The notes below the pieces were generated by a model, which did not search any database, was not told the DNA's origin, and saw only the letters and a list, made by a program, of their open reading frames with translations. The position numbers and the translations under genes are program-made. DNA of 64,000 bases from a virus: positions 1-64,000 of IMG/VR virus record IMGVR_UViG_3300043496_000014; one strand, written 5' to 3'. Of the stretch, positions 30,855-41,100 are shown piece after piece (positions within the stretch are counted from its first letter, which is position 1; every line of letters begins with the position of its first letter).

Positions 30855-32009
30855 ATGAAGTACGCACGTAAGGTGTTGCCAGCAATTGGTGCAAAGGTGT
30901 TGCAGGATGCTGGCGGACAAGGCTTGGTAGAGGCTTACTGTAGTGTCTTCAATAACGTTGATTATGCTGGTGAGATAATCAGACCAGGATTCTTTGCAGA
31001 CACCATTGCACAGTCCACTACACAGGGTAAAACGCTACCTAAGATATTGTGGTCACACAACATGTATGAACAGCCAATAGGTGTGACACGTGAAGCTGAG
31101 GAAGTGTTGCCATATGACGCGCGTCTGCCTGCTGTTATACAGCAGCTAGGTGGGTTGCGAGTTGTTGGGCAATTCAATATGGACACGCAACTAGGTAGAG
31201 ACACTTTCAGTAACATAAAGATGGGTGCTCTGGATAAGTACTCCATTGGATACTACGTGTTGGTTGACTCGTATGACCGTGAATCGGGCATTGTGGAGTT
31301 GCTAAAGGGTGAGTGGCTAGAGTGGTCACCTGTCAACTTTGCAGCCAACGATGCAACACTGACCGTAGATGCAAAGAACGGTGTAGGAGGAAACGGTACC
31401 AAGACAGAGCACCTGTACATAGTACGTAGTCCAGCAGAATTTGTTGATGGTTCATTCAAACGTGACGTGCACAAGCATGAGACGCTTGGATTGGAGTACA
31501 CCGTAGTCACTGGTAAGCTACGTGCTACTGGTGATACAGAGGCAGCTAACGTACGCTTTGATGCAGACGCATGGGATGCATCAGACGCACAGACACTCTG
31601 TACTGACTACGGACGTGGTACCTTTGAACCAGCAACCAACACTAACACCACTGGCAGCATGGAGGGATTCAAGGAACGTTTAGCAGATCATGGTGCACGC
31701 ATGGTTGCACAAATGTCTGCATACCTGGACAGAGTAGAACACGTAGCTAAGCTACGAATAGCTGAAGGCAAAGCTGGACGTGTTCTCTCTGAGGCTAACC
31801 GTACGATCCTGGCAGGATTGCTACCAGACCTTACCTCAGTATCTGACCGTGTACAGAAGTTGTTAGATGACACTTCAGTGTCAACTGATGATGCTGGTAA
31901 GGCAGCAGGTGCTAGTGTGGTTGTGGTGCGTGATTCTGCTGAGATTAGACGGATGTTGGGACGTATGCACGTCCTGAATGCAGAGCTAGTAGCAGCAACC
32001 GTTGATTAG
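30855..32009 (+). CDS. HK97-type prohead protease with helical C-terminal extension
   Basis: 384 residues from ATG 30855. The S78 protease region has LPKILWSHN (His 68) and DKYSIGYYV (Ser 129). The C-terminal 150 or so residues are helical and charged (KERLADHGARMVAQMSAY and KLRIAEGKAGRVL), as in scaffolding proteins. A combined protease-scaffold is plausible, since no separate scaffold gene is seen. Confidence 0.88.
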   Translation: MKYARKVLPAIGAKVLQDAGGQGLVEAYCSVFNNVDYAGEIIRPGFFADTIAQSTTQGKTLPKILWSHNMYEQPIGVTREAEEVLPYDARLPAVIQQLGGLRVVGQFNMDTQLGRDTFSNIKMGALDKYSIGYYVLVDSYDRESGIVELLKGEWLEWSPVNFAANDATLTVDAKNGVGGNGTKTEHLYIVRSPAEFVDGSFKRDVHKHETLGLEYTVVTGKLRATGDTEAANVRFDADAWDASDAQTLCTDYGRGTFEPATNTNTTGSMEGFKERLADHGARMVAQMSAYLDRVEHVAKLRIAEGKAGRVLSEANRTILAGLLPDLTSVSDRVQKLLDDTSVSTDDAGKAAGASVVVVRDSAEIRRMLGRMHVLNAELVAATVD

Positions 32010-32027
32010 CGAATGGGGGTGTGTGTC

Positions 32028-33398
32028 ATGAAGACTGCTGAGATACGTGCACGAATGGCCAACCTGATGCAGGAAAGCAAAGGGTTGATTGAGCAGTACC
32101 CTGACTTCAGTTTTCCTGATGATGTGTACGAGCGTGTCAAGTCCATTGATTCAGAACTAGGTGATTTGAAGGGTAAGCTGGACAATGCCAACCGTTCCAA
32201 GGAAATAGTGGAACGGATGAGCAGCTTTGACAGCTACCTGAATGAGCCTGCTGCCAACAGCAATGGCACTACACATGCTGGTGACAGTGGCGGTGCTGGT
32301 AAGGCACGTGGCAGTGATGATGGTGCACAGCACCAGCACCAGCAGCACCGTAAGGCTGTTAGTCAGATTGTGCTTGGTGATGGTGAGTACAGTGACTGGC
32401 TAAAGAAGGTTGCACCAAGTGGCAACTTCTCTGAGAAGGTGCGTGTTGCCTCACCACAGGTGCAGATTCCTGGTGGTTTGAAGGCACTGGTTACTGGTGC
32501 ATCGGACTCGTCTGCTGGTGCATTTGTCTTTACAGATGTTCAGCGTAACTTGGATCAGTTCATTCTGCGTCGTCCACTTGTCATGCGAGACATCATTACG
32601 ATTGGTCGTACTGAGTCTGACATGGTGGAGTACGTACGTCAGGTTTCAGAAACCAACAATGCTGCAATGGTGCCTGAAGCAACCAGTAGCGCACCTATTG
32701 GTGATGGTACTGGTGGTACAGTGCTTCCTGCTGCTGGTGGTTTGAAGCCACAGTCAGCAATGGTGTTTGAACGGGTTACCACACCTGTTCGTACCGTTGC
32801 ACACTGGATGCCAGCTACCAAGCGTGCACTGTCTGATGCAGGACAGATGGAGACTCTGATTGACAACTTCCTTCGATATGGTGTGGAGGAAGAACTAGAA
32901 GATCAGATGGTCATTGGTGATGGTACTGGTGAGAATTTCTATGGACTCGCCAACATCACTAACCTGACTGCACAGAACTGGGACACCAACCTGATGGTGA
33001 CCACTCGACGTGCCAAGACTAAGGTGCGTACGGTTGGGCGCATGTCACCTACTGCGTACCTGCTGAATCCCTACGATTGGGAGAGTATCCAGCTACTGCG
33101 TACAGAGGATGGTGGTGCAAACACTGGTCAGTTCTTCTTTGGTGGGCCAGCAGCAGTGGAAGTGCCTACCCTGTGGAACCTGCCTGTTGTTGAGTCTGAG
33201 TCTGTGCCAGTGGGTACAGGGTATGTGGGTAACTTCAAAACCCTGATCCTGTGGGACCGTGAACAGGCAGGCGTGCAGATGACTGACTCGCATAACGATT
33301 TCTTTGTGCGTAACCTTGTTGCCATTCTTGCTGAGGCACGTGCAGCGTTTGGTTGCCTACGTCCCTCTGCCATTGTCGAAATGGACCTTACTGCGTAG
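32028..33398 (+). CDS. Major capsid protein (HK97 fold)
   Basis: 456 residues from ATG 32028 (GGGG 8 bases upstream). The N-terminal 100 residues are a charged helix (delta domain-like). The HK97 core starts near GGLKALVTGASDSSAGAFV and includes the loop-type VATEE-like EATSSAPIGDG and C-terminal region with DSHNDFFVRNL. Codons are highly optimised (CTG, ATT, AAC), as expected for the most abundant protein. Confidence 0.9.
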   Translation: MKTAEIRARMANLMQESKGLIEQYPDFSFPDDVYERVKSIDSELGDLKGKLDNANRSKEIVERMSSFDSYLNEPAANSNGTTHAGDSGGAGKARGSDDGAQHQHQQHRKAVSQIVLGDGEYSDWLKKVAPSGNFSEKVRVASPQVQIPGGLKALVTGASDSSAGAFVFTDVQRNLDQFILRRPLVMRDIITIGRTESDMVEYVRQVSETNNAAMVPEATSSAPIGDGTGGTVLPAAGGLKPQSAMVFERVTTPVRTVAHWMPATKRALSDAGQMETLIDNFLRYGVEEELEDQMVIGDGTGENFYGLANITNLTAQNWDTNLMVTTRRAKTKVRTVGRMSPTAYLLNPYDWESIQLLRTEDGGANTGQFFFGGPAAVEVPTLWNLPVVESESVPVGTGYVGNFKTLILWDREQAGVQMTDSHNDFFVRNLVAILAEARAAFGCLRPSAIVEMDLTA

Positions 33399-33439
33399 TA
33401 GCACGTAGTAATGCGTGCATTGTGTGGAGTGTAGGTACC

Positions 33440-34093
33440 GTGCCAAAACGTTGCATCATATGTGGGGCCATTGGTGCAACGTGTGGCACACCTACCAGAG
33501 TGCTACCTGTAGATCAGGTAGTTACAGGATACATAGTAGCTGGAGACAAGCTGTTGCCACATATACCACAACCACCATCTGACATGTCAGATGAGGAACG
33601 TGAAGAATACGAGTTGATGGCTGTGGCAATGAACAAGCGTAGTCTACGCACACAGCTACGTGAAAGGGAGGAACAGGCAATGTCTGAGGGTAAAGCAGCA
33701 CACACATCCCTTAGTTACGTTGATCGTGGTGACGGTATCCTAGTCAAGATGGCACCTGATGTGGCCAAGCAGTATGTGGACACAGTAGAAGGTGCCAGCA
33801 TTGTCAAGGAAGGTGCACTGCCACAGCCTAAAGAGGGTGAAGTAATTGGTGCTACCAAGGCACGTGTTGGTGAAGTGTTCAACGAGGATGGCACACAGAA
33901 GGATGACATACAGCCAATGACCAGTCGCATGTTCAATGCGGACATGCGTACCAGGAATGAGGCTGTACCTGCTGTAGACAAGGCAGTGCCTAACTCCACT
34001 GGCACACCTTCTGAAACCACTGAAACCATCACACCCTCACCCACTGGTAGCACCACCAGTGAACCTACCCTGAAGCAGCCACCACGTAAGTAG
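33440..34093 (+). CDS. Head-region protein, possible decoration/accessory
   Basis: 217 residues from GTG 33440 (GGAG upstream). Four N-terminal Cys (CIICGAIGATCG) suggest a zinc site. The middle is acidic and helical and the last 60 residues are Thr/Ser/Pro-rich. Its place right after the capsid gene is common for decoration or connector accessories. No family recognised. Confidence 0.65.
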   Translation: MPKRCIICGAIGATCGTPTRVLPVDQVVTGYIVAGDKLLPHIPQPPSDMSDEEREEYELMAVAMNKRSLRTQLREREEQAMSEGKAAHTSLSYVDRGDGILVKMAPDVAKQYVDTVEGASIVKEGALPQPKEGEVIGATKARVGEVFNEDGTQKDDIQPMTSRMFNADMRTRNEAVPAVDKAVPNSTGTPSETTETITPSPTGSTTSEPTLKQPPRK

Positions 34094-34120
34094 GCACGCA
34101 CGCACGCATAGGTGTTGTAG

Positions 34121-34720
34121 ATGGCTACCAGTATCAAGGGATACACCACAGTAGAAAACGTACAGGCACAGCTTGGACGTACGTTGACTGCTGCACAGGT
34201 AACGTACCTGGAAGAAAGCATTATGCCTGCTGCTGAAGCATGGGTAGATGCTACAGGTGGACGTGCCTATGGTGAAGGTGTTGTAGTTGCTGAACAACTG
34301 ACAATGCAACCTGCTGGATACACGTGGTTGTCTACAGCACCTGTGGTGAGTGTTGAAGGTGTACGTGGTTGGTTGTGGGGCCAAACAGTAGAACAGATAC
34401 AGCTACTGCCACCAGAGTATTACGCACTGATTGATGATGTTAGTGGACAACTGTACATACCTAGTTACGCTAACTATGCGTACCTGGAAGCTGACTACAC
34501 ACCTGATAGTACGGTACCTGCTGCAATAGGGTTGGCTACGTCCATACTATGTGGGTACTACATGAGAACGGTAGTGCACCCTGAAACAGAATGGCTGACT
34601 GATTACTCCAGTGGACAGGACATACGTATAAAATTTAGAGAGTTGACGATACCACAGATGGTGTATGACCTAATTGAGAGTGCTTCAGGTAGTGTGTCAG
34701 GTGGCTACGTCATTGCATGA
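34121..34720 (+). CDS. Head-tail connector (adaptor)
   Basis: 199 residues. Pattern of a gp6/gp15-type connector: helical N-terminus (TAAQVTYLEESIMPAAEAWVD), a beta insert (WLSTAPVVSVEGVRG), then a helix with PAAIGLATSILCGYYMR. It would bind the portal ring. Position between the capsid and tail genes supports this. Confidence 0.78.
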   Translation: MATSIKGYTTVENVQAQLGRTLTAAQVTYLEESIMPAAEAWVDATGGRAYGEGVVVAEQLTMQPAGYTWLSTAPVVSVEGVRGWLWGQTVEQIQLLPPEYYALIDDVSGQLYIPSYANYAYLEADYTPDSTVPAAIGLATSILCGYYMRTVVHPETEWLTDYSSGQDIRIKFRELTIPQMVYDLIESASGSVSGGYVIA

Positions 34721-34757
34721 CATAGCTACAAGCACAACACACATGGGAGGAAGTAAC

Positions 34758-35216
34758 GTGGCAGAGAACCAGAGTGCACAGGCTGACAGTGGTGATGCAC
34801 TGGTGCGTATCCAGAGTGAAGATGGCACCAAGCAGTACAGTGTGACTGAGGATGCTTACCACAGCACAGCAATGGCTAGCCTTGACGGACAGACGTACGA
34901 GGAAGCTGGCTACACCATTGTGAGCTACGAGGATGGCACACCATACGGTACTGATGCTGAACCTACTAAGTGGGCCAAGAACAAGAATGCTGGTGCACCA
35001 GCAATAGGTGCAGATGCTACCAGTGTGACCAACATTGATGGTGAGCCAGCAACAGAAGACCAGATAGCTGCTGCTGGTCTGTCTGCACAGCCCACACAGC
35101 CCACACCGTCTGCACAGCCTGCACCACCACCAACGGCAGCAGTACCACCAACAGCACCTGCACTTACACCACAGCCTGCACCTGTTGTGACGCCACCTAC
35201 GCCACCAGCACCGTAA
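34758..35216 (+). CDS. Pro/Ala-rich structural-region protein
   Basis: 152 residues from GTG 34758, preceded by a very strong GGAGGAAG. The N-terminal half is a small beta-rich domain (QYSVTEDAYHSTAM then YTIVSYEDGTP); the C-terminal half is a Pro/Ala/Thr repeat, disordered. Could decorate the head or connector. No family recognised. Confidence 0.65.
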   Translation: MAENQSAQADSGDALVRIQSEDGTKQYSVTEDAYHSTAMASLDGQTYEEAGYTIVSYEDGTPYGTDAEPTKWAKNKNAGAPAIGADATSVTNIDGEPATEDQIAAAGLSAQPTQPTPSAQPAPPPTAAVPPTAPALTPQPAPVVTPPTPPAP

Positions 35217-35237
35217 CTGAATGGGTAACTGACTGAC

Positions 35238-35627
35238 ATGTTGGCACCTGAAGAACTGGTCAGCTTACGTGGAGTGGCACTAGCCTCGTTGCAGGGTGAG
35301 TGTGACATTACACGTAAAACACGCATGCGTCAACCAAACGGTAGCTGGAAAGATGTAGCAGCAGTGGTTGCATCCAGCGTGCGGTGTCGTAAGGTGCCAA
35401 CAGGTCAGACACCAGAGGAACGTGCCATATTAGGTGGCACAACGTTGGCAGAGCAAGGTGTGTCAACGTTCATACTGAGTGGAGAACAGCCTATCTACAA
35501 AGATGATGTAATAGTGTACCCACCAGGAGGCAAAGGTTACGGTGTAATTGGTGTGTATTCGCGCACAGATGGTGAGTACGTACGTGCAATGGTGTACGAT
35601 GATTCATCCTCACCTAGTGAGCCATAA
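35238..35627 (+). CDS. Head closure (stopper) protein
   Basis: 129 residues. Beta-rich sequence with CDITRKTRMRQPNGSW and IYKDDVIVYPPGGKGYGVIG fits head-closure proteins of the Hc1/gp16 type. It lies between the adaptor and the HK97 gp10-like gene, the standard position. Confidence 0.72.
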   Translation: MLAPEELVSLRGVALASLQGECDITRKTRMRQPNGSWKDVAAVVASSVRCRKVPTGQTPEERAILGGTTLAEQGVSTFILSGEQPIYKDDVIVYPPGGKGYGVIGVYSRTDGEYVRAMVYDDSSSPSEP

Positions 35628-35636
35628 GTAACAACC

Positions 35637-35990
35637 ATGCAGATGAGACTGACAGCACAATGGGCCAGTAGGGTTGCCACGTATCGTGCACGTGTCAACA
35701 AAGATACTGGTACGGAAGTGCGTGATAGGCTGATTAGGATTAGGGACAGATGGTCCACAGATGTACGTGTGGATACTGGCCATTACAGGGATACAGTAGC
35801 AGGCACAGAACCTGAGATGCAAACCAGCACACAGGGACGAATACAACCACCACATGAAGACTATTTCGTATTCAACGAATACGGTACTAGTCGTATGTCA
35901 GCTAGACCTTCAATGCGCCAAGCGATAGCAGCAGAGCAACGCGACTTTAGTAACACTATCAGTAACATACTGAAAGACATAGGGCTGTAG
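35637..35990 (+). CDS. HK97 gp10-like neck/tail protein
   Basis: 117 residues. YFVFNEYGTSRMSARPSMRQAI is the conserved C-terminal signature of HK97 gp10-type proteins (EYGT then P..R.A). It acts at the head-tail joint or tail tube completion. It precedes the tail terminator gene. Confidence 0.85.
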   Translation: MQMRLTAQWASRVATYRARVNKDTGTEVRDRLIRIRDRWSTDVRVDTGHYRDTVAGTEPEMQTSTQGRIQPPHEDYFVFNEYGTSRMSARPSMRQAIAAEQRDFSNTISNILKDIGL

Positions 35991-35998
35991 GTAGTGAT

Positions 35999-36454
35999 AT
36001 GACATTCAGTTTGAGTGGTATGTCTCCAGTACTGATGACAGAGATAGTAGATGAGATAGTGACTGAATTGCAGAGTGATGCAGAGTTGATGGGCACACCA
36101 TTAAATGGAAACATCTATCCAGACATCGAACCTGGACATGATTACCCTGTGTTGGTAGTGTTGGGTGTGATTGGTGAAGTTACACGTACACTCAATGCTC
36201 AGCACGTGTGGCGTGATGCTGAGATACAAGTGACAGCTAGAGACAAAGGAGGAACTGACAAAGGTTCCCTTGTATTGATAATGCGTAGGGTTAGCATCGT
36301 ATTGGAGGGACTACGTATACAGCGTAATGGCTTGTACATTGGTCCCATACATGAGATACGAGAACGTCCACGTGGGCCAGATAGAGTTAACGACGATTTG
36401 TACCCACAAATTGTAGTGGAGTACGATTGTAAAGCCTACAGACATAGTGTGTAG
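35999..36454 (+). CDS. Tail terminator protein
   Basis: 151 residues. Alpha/beta sequence (TEIVDEIVTELQ start, then DYPVLVVLGV and SLVLIMRRVSIVLEGL) and position before the major tail protein match tail-terminator/tail-completion proteins that end tube polymerisation. Family-level detail is inferred. Confidence 0.75.
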   Translation: MTFSLSGMSPVLMTEIVDEIVTELQSDAELMGTPLNGNIYPDIEPGHDYPVLVVLGVIGEVTRTLNAQHVWRDAEIQVTARDKGGTDKGSLVLIMRRVSIVLEGLRIQRNGLYIGPIHEIRERPRGPDRVNDDLYPQIVVEYDCKAYRHSV

Positions 36455-36483
36455 GTGTTGGTGAATGGTGAGGGGGTGGTGTC

Positions 36484-37506
36484 ATGCCAATTGAACGAGC
36501 GATAGCCACAAGTATCGTACAGATAGCACCAGAGGCTACGCCTGGTGTGCCACTGCCTGCTACTAAGCGTTTGAGCAGTATGTCTGTCTCGTTGGCACCT
36601 GATGCTGATGTGGCGTTCCAGGGACCAACAGGTTACCTGTTTGACACTACTAGTGTGGTGAACCGTGAGTGGTCCACCAGTGATGTGAGTGGACTGCCAG
36701 CATACAGTGAACTACAGTATCCCTTGTCTAGCCTTATGGGTACTGCTGTGATTAGCACACCAGCCACTGCTGTGTTGGCACGTGACTGGGTGTTCAACAT
36801 CGTGCACAATCGGCAGGGTATACCTAAGACGTACACCATTGAACAGGGTGACGTTGATGCAGGTACAGCAGAGCGTGCAGGGTACTGTTTCTTCAATGCG
36901 CTGGATATGTCGTTCAGCCGTGAAGGTGGTACTGACCTTGGTGGCAGTGTGATGGGTCAGATCATTGACTATGATTTCACACTGACTGATCCACTCACGG
37001 TAACTGGTGTGCCACAAGTACCGATTCAGCCTAATGAAGTGAACGTCTACCTTGATCTGGACAGTGCAGATTTGGGTATGACACAGTGGGTGGATGCGTT
37101 TACGGTTGGCTGGTCTATTGCTGACCGTTGGAACGTTGGTTACCCATTGAATCGTAGCAAACCATCCTTTGATCGCCACTACGCTACTAAGCCTGATCCT
37201 ACCATGACGTTCTCAGTAGCCAACAACGCTGTGGGACGTGAACTGATTGGGTATTTCAGGCAGCGTACAGCAGTGTTCATCCGTATTGATGGTCTTGGTC
37301 CGTTGATTGAGACTGTTGGTACTGCACCAGGAGTGGATTTCAACTACATGTATCAGATGGACATGGCTGTACAGCTTAGTGCAGCATTCAGTCCTGCTGA
37401 TATCAATGGACTTGCCACACTGGATTGGACTGGCCGTATTGTCTACGATTCCACGTGGGATAAGGCAATGTCAGCCAAGATACGTAACGCACAGGCTGCA
37501 CTGTAA
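36484..37506 (+). CDS. Major tail protein
   Basis: 340 residues, beta-rich, following the tail terminator and preceding frameshifted chaperones and tape measure. Contains GPTGYLFDTTSVVNREWS and a Gly-rich DLGGSVMGQ. Codons are of the optimised type, in keeping with abundance. The family is longer than usual, so an extra Ig-like domain may be present. Confidence 0.82.
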   Translation: MPIERAIATSIVQIAPEATPGVPLPATKRLSSMSVSLAPDADVAFQGPTGYLFDTTSVVNREWSTSDVSGLPAYSELQYPLSSLMGTAVISTPATAVLARDWVFNIVHNRQGIPKTYTIEQGDVDAGTAERAGYCFFNALDMSFSREGGTDLGGSVMGQIIDYDFTLTDPLTVTGVPQVPIQPNEVNVYLDLDSADLGMTQWVDAFTVGWSIADRWNVGYPLNRSKPSFDRHYATKPDPTMTFSVANNAVGRELIGYFRQRTAVFIRIDGLGPLIETVGTAPGVDFNYMYQMDMAVQLSAAFSPADINGLATLDWTGRIVYDSTWDKAMSAKIRNAQAAL

Positions 37507-37532
37507 CAACAACAGTGTAGGCGTGCATGCAT

Positions 37533-37560
37533 GTGTGTGGGTGCATTGGTACCCACACAC
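37533..37560 (+). terminator. 10-bp stem-loop between major tail protein and chaperone genes
   Basis: GTGTGTGGGT (37533-37542) pairs with ACCCACACAC (37551-37560), 8-base loop. It may slow transcription or protect the abundant upstream mRNA. No T-run follows, so it is probably a partial attenuator or mRNA stabiliser. It covers an upstream ATG (37531), arguing against that start for the chaperone. Confidence 0.6.
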
Positions 37561-37575
37561 GCAGTGGAGTATAGC

Positions 37576-37983
37576 GTGGATTTGGCAGCACTTAGGAACA
37601 AGTCGGTTACCATTCGTATTGACTTTGATGGTGAGCTACTTACCATCACATACAACCCACATATGTATGATGATGATTGCCAGCGTATTCTGAATGACTT
37701 GACGAATCAGCCTGACAACACTGGTTTGGCTGGTATCTTCGAGCGTTTGCTTACGTCATGGGATTTGAAGGATTCTGGTGTACAGGTTCCTTGCACGTAT
37801 GAATCGTTCACGATGTTGCCACCATTCCTACGCACTAAGATTCTGAATGCTGTGATTGAGGATGAGATGGAGCGGGGAAAGTTGAGAAGCTCAGACAATG
37901 GCTCGAATCAAGCGGTAACTCGTCGCTCGGCTCTTGTCCCGATTGGTTCATCTGCATCAGCGACTTCAAATGGGCAGGAGTAG
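37576..37983 (+). CDS. Tail assembly chaperone (G form)
   Basis: 135 residues from GTG 37576 (GGAG 6 bases upstream; the upstream ATG 37531 lies in a hairpin). DLAALRNKSVTIRIDFDGELL begins the conserved part. Ends at TAG 37981-37983. A slippery heptamer at 37875-37881 allows a minority of ribosomes to continue as the G-T form. Confidence 0.8.
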   Translation: MDLAALRNKSVTIRIDFDGELLTITYNPHMYDDDCQRILNDLTNQPDNTGLAGIFERLLTSWDLKDSGVQVPCTYESFTMLPPFLRTKILNAVIEDEMERGKLRSSDNGSNQAVTRRSALVPIGSSASATSNGQE

Positions 37984-38156
37984 TTGGTGATTGGTGTCAC
38001 CTACTTGACTTGCCATGTACACCGTTAGTACACAAGTACTTACGACGTTGGATTAACTGGTCTAAAGTGGCAGAGATACAGGCACAACGTACAGTGGACA
38101 AAAAGAACAGAGACAGACAGGCACGTCGTGGTGCTGCTGCACGTAGGGGTAGATAG
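37576..38156 (+). CDS. Tail assembly chaperone, -1 frameshift (G-T form)
   Basis: Joined reading: 37576-37881 then -1 to 37881-38156, about 193 residues. The slip site is GGGAAAG (37875-37881) in the X-XXY-YYZ register, the same heptamer as used in lambda. The extension reads VEKLRQWLESSGNSSLGSC and later WFICISDFKWAGVVGDW, ending basic (ARRGAAARRGR). Its Trp/Asp-rich then basic character is typical of T domains that bind the tape measure. Confidence 0.85.
37875..37881 (+). promoter_or_regulatory. -1 ribosomal frameshift site GGGAAAG
   Basis: Zero-frame codons are CGG GGA AAG. After a one-base backward slip the next codon is GTT at 37881. The -1 frame is open from a TGA shortly upstream to TAG 38154-38156. 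Confidence 0.85.
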
Positions 38157-38165
38157 GGAGAACTG

Positions 38166-41100
38166 ATGGCTGCTGTTGGTGCCAACGGTGGACTGATGGT
38201 GAATGTAGGTGTAAACCTACAGCAGTTCAATGCTGGCATGCAACAGGTTGAACAGCGTGGACAACAAGCTGCTGCAAACCTGAACAAAGTAGGCAGTGCA
38301 CTAACTTCAGGTGCTGCTATGGGTGCAGGGTTTGCAGCAGCTACCACAGCGTTATCGGGCATTGTGGGTGTGGCACAGCAAGCAGGCAGTGCCATCATTG
38401 GACTGAACAGCACACTGGAACAGGCACGTATTGGATTCACTGCCTTTACAGGTAGTGCACAGAAGTCTAATGACTTTATAAAGCAGCTACAACAGTTTGC
38501 TGCTACCACTACCTTTGAGTTTCCTGGTCTGTTGCAAGCAGCTAGGCAGCTTACTGGTATGGGTGTGCAAGCTGAGTTAGTCATACCTATCCTAAAGGAT
38601 GTTGGTGCTGCTGTAATGGCAGTAGGTGGGGGTGAAGAACAGATAAAGGGAGTGAACCGTGCACTAACACAGATGATGGCAGCAGGTAAAGTTAATGCAC
38701 AGGATATGAACCAGTTAGCACAAGCAGGCATACCAGCATGGAAAATGCTTGCTGATTCAATGGGCATGACTATTGGGCAAGTTAGAAAGATGAGTGAAGA
38801 AGGTAAGATATCAGCAGAACAGATGCTACAGGCGTTCCATAACTTTGTACAGAATAATAACCTTGGTGATGTAGCTACTAAAGCAGGGCAGACATGGCAA
38901 GCAGCTACCAGCAACATTATTGATGGTTTGCGTAACATTGGTGCTGAAGGATTAGAACCGTTATTTGGTTTGTTGCGTGACGGTGCAGTAGCTATGGCTA
39001 ACTTCCTTGTATCAGATCAAGCTGCACAGTTTGGTGCAGACTTGAAGGCTACGATACAAGAAATCATAGATATGGCCAAACCGTTGCAGGATGCCTTTGC
39101 ACGTGCATTTGAGGCATTCAAGACTGATGGTATTACAGGTGCAATAGGTAGCATAATAACTGACATTGGTAACTTTGCTAGTTCAATGGGTAGTGCAGGG
39201 TTTCAGTTAGTATCGGAATTTGCATCAGGCATGCTGAGTGGTGCTGCATCGCTGATTACTGATGCAGCTACAGCAGTAGCTGACATCATCTCATCTTTCC
39301 TGATTGGTCAGTCACCACCACCACAGGGACCACTCTCTGCAATCACAGAGGGTGGTACTGCGTTGATGGAAGCCTATGTACAGGGTATGATGGGTGGTGT
39401 GCAACAGGTTACTGATGTTGCAGAGGAAGTAGCAGACGCATTCGGTAACGTATCTAAAGCTATGACACTGGCAGAGGGTGCAGCAGCATTCAAGGCAGCA
39501 GCAGGTGATGCTGATGCATTGAAGGCAGCACTAGATGATGTAGAAGGTGTACTACGTACAGTAGATGCCAACATACAGGCTAACTCACGTTCACTCCAGG
39601 ATATGAGGAATGCTGCTGAAGACATCAATGATGCTTACGATGCTGCTATAGAACCACTACAAGCACAGGTTGATGCACTCAAAGAAACTAACGATCTAGC
39701 ACAGAAACAGGCTGATATACAGTCCAAAATACAGATGGCACAGCTTAAAGGTAAGCTACAAGAGGCACAGGGTGATCCTGTTAGACGTGCACAGTTGGAA
39801 ACCAGACTAGATGAACTAGATGCTGCACAGAAGCAGCTACAGTTCCAGGAGAAACAAATATCCCTTGATTCACAGTCTGCTTCAATTGCTGCTAAAGCAC
39901 GTGGTGAGAAGGTAAACGATACTAAGAATGATGCTGCACGTAATGCACTAGCACAACAACGTCTAGGGTTGGAAAAAGAAGAAAACGGTATACGTCAAGA
40001 ACTAGATGGTATGGTGAACAAGGGTGTTGTTGCACAGACAAAGCAACAGATAGCCATAGCACAAGCTGCTAACGACCAGCGCAACCTAAACGGTGAAATT
40101 GCTGACCTACAACGACAACTAGCAGCAGCACCACTAGAAGCACAGATAGCTGAATTAAAGAAGCAGCAAGATGGACTGTTGAAGCCTATACAGGACCGTA
40201 TCAAAGAATTGGAGCGTGAAGGACAGCAGCTACGTGAACAGAAACAGGATTGGCAGGACATTAAGAGTGGTATACAGGACACACTAGCTGCACAGCGTGC
40301 TGCTGCTGCTGAAGCTAAGAAAGCTACAGCAGATGCTGCTAAGGCAGCTAAGGATGCTGCCACAAACAAGCCTATGGACCTTACCAAGATATTTGACCCT
40401 GAAGAAATTAAAGCTGCTGCTACAAAGGTTGGCACGTCATGGGTTGCAGGTATTAGGGACTATCTCAACACCAATGGTGCTGGTCTGGTTGGTGGTGCTA
40501 TAGGTTCCATACTAGGTGGTGCAGCGTTTGGGCCACTGGGTGCTGTTGCTGGTGGACTGTTCGGTAAGTCATTCATGGAACGCATGCAGCAAAACTTTGG
40601 TACCCTGGATGGGTTCCTTAAATCAGTCGCCGAAAAGATTGCTGGTGCACTAAAAATAGACATATCTGGTGCTGAGAGTACAGGTGAAGCTTTCGGTAAG
40701 ATATTCGATACGATGAAGGAACGTGCTACTACTGCAATGGAAGCTGTACGTAGCACCATAGCTGAGAAGTTGCAGGGTGCACAGGATGTTATGGCCACTG
40801 TACAGGGTAAGTGGCAAGAGATGTTTGGTAGTGAATCAGCAGGTTCTAAAGCAGGTATTGCTGCTATTGATGGCATCAACAAAGCATTCCAGGCACTACA
40901 ACTGTTGATGAGTGGTGACGTACAGGGTGCAATAGATACATTACAGCAATCGTTTGACCAGTTTGGTATAGCAGGTAGTGAATCGGTCAAACAGATAACC
41001 ACGTCATTCAATGACTTGAAAGCAGTACTAGAACCATTGGTACCTGTGGTTGCTGGTATTGCTGTTGCGTTTGCTACATTCCGTACACTTACGGTTGTAG

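Noticed and set aside
37531-37575. ATG 37531 as chaperone start
   Set aside because: It lies in the 10-bp stem-loop and lacks a ribosome binding site; GTG 37576 has GGAG at 6 bases and begins the conserved part.
37997-38938. 313-codon minus-strand frame at the start of the tape measure
   Set aside because: Mirror frame of an Ala/Gln-rich gene; Cys/Ala/Pro-rich translation without ribosome binding site.
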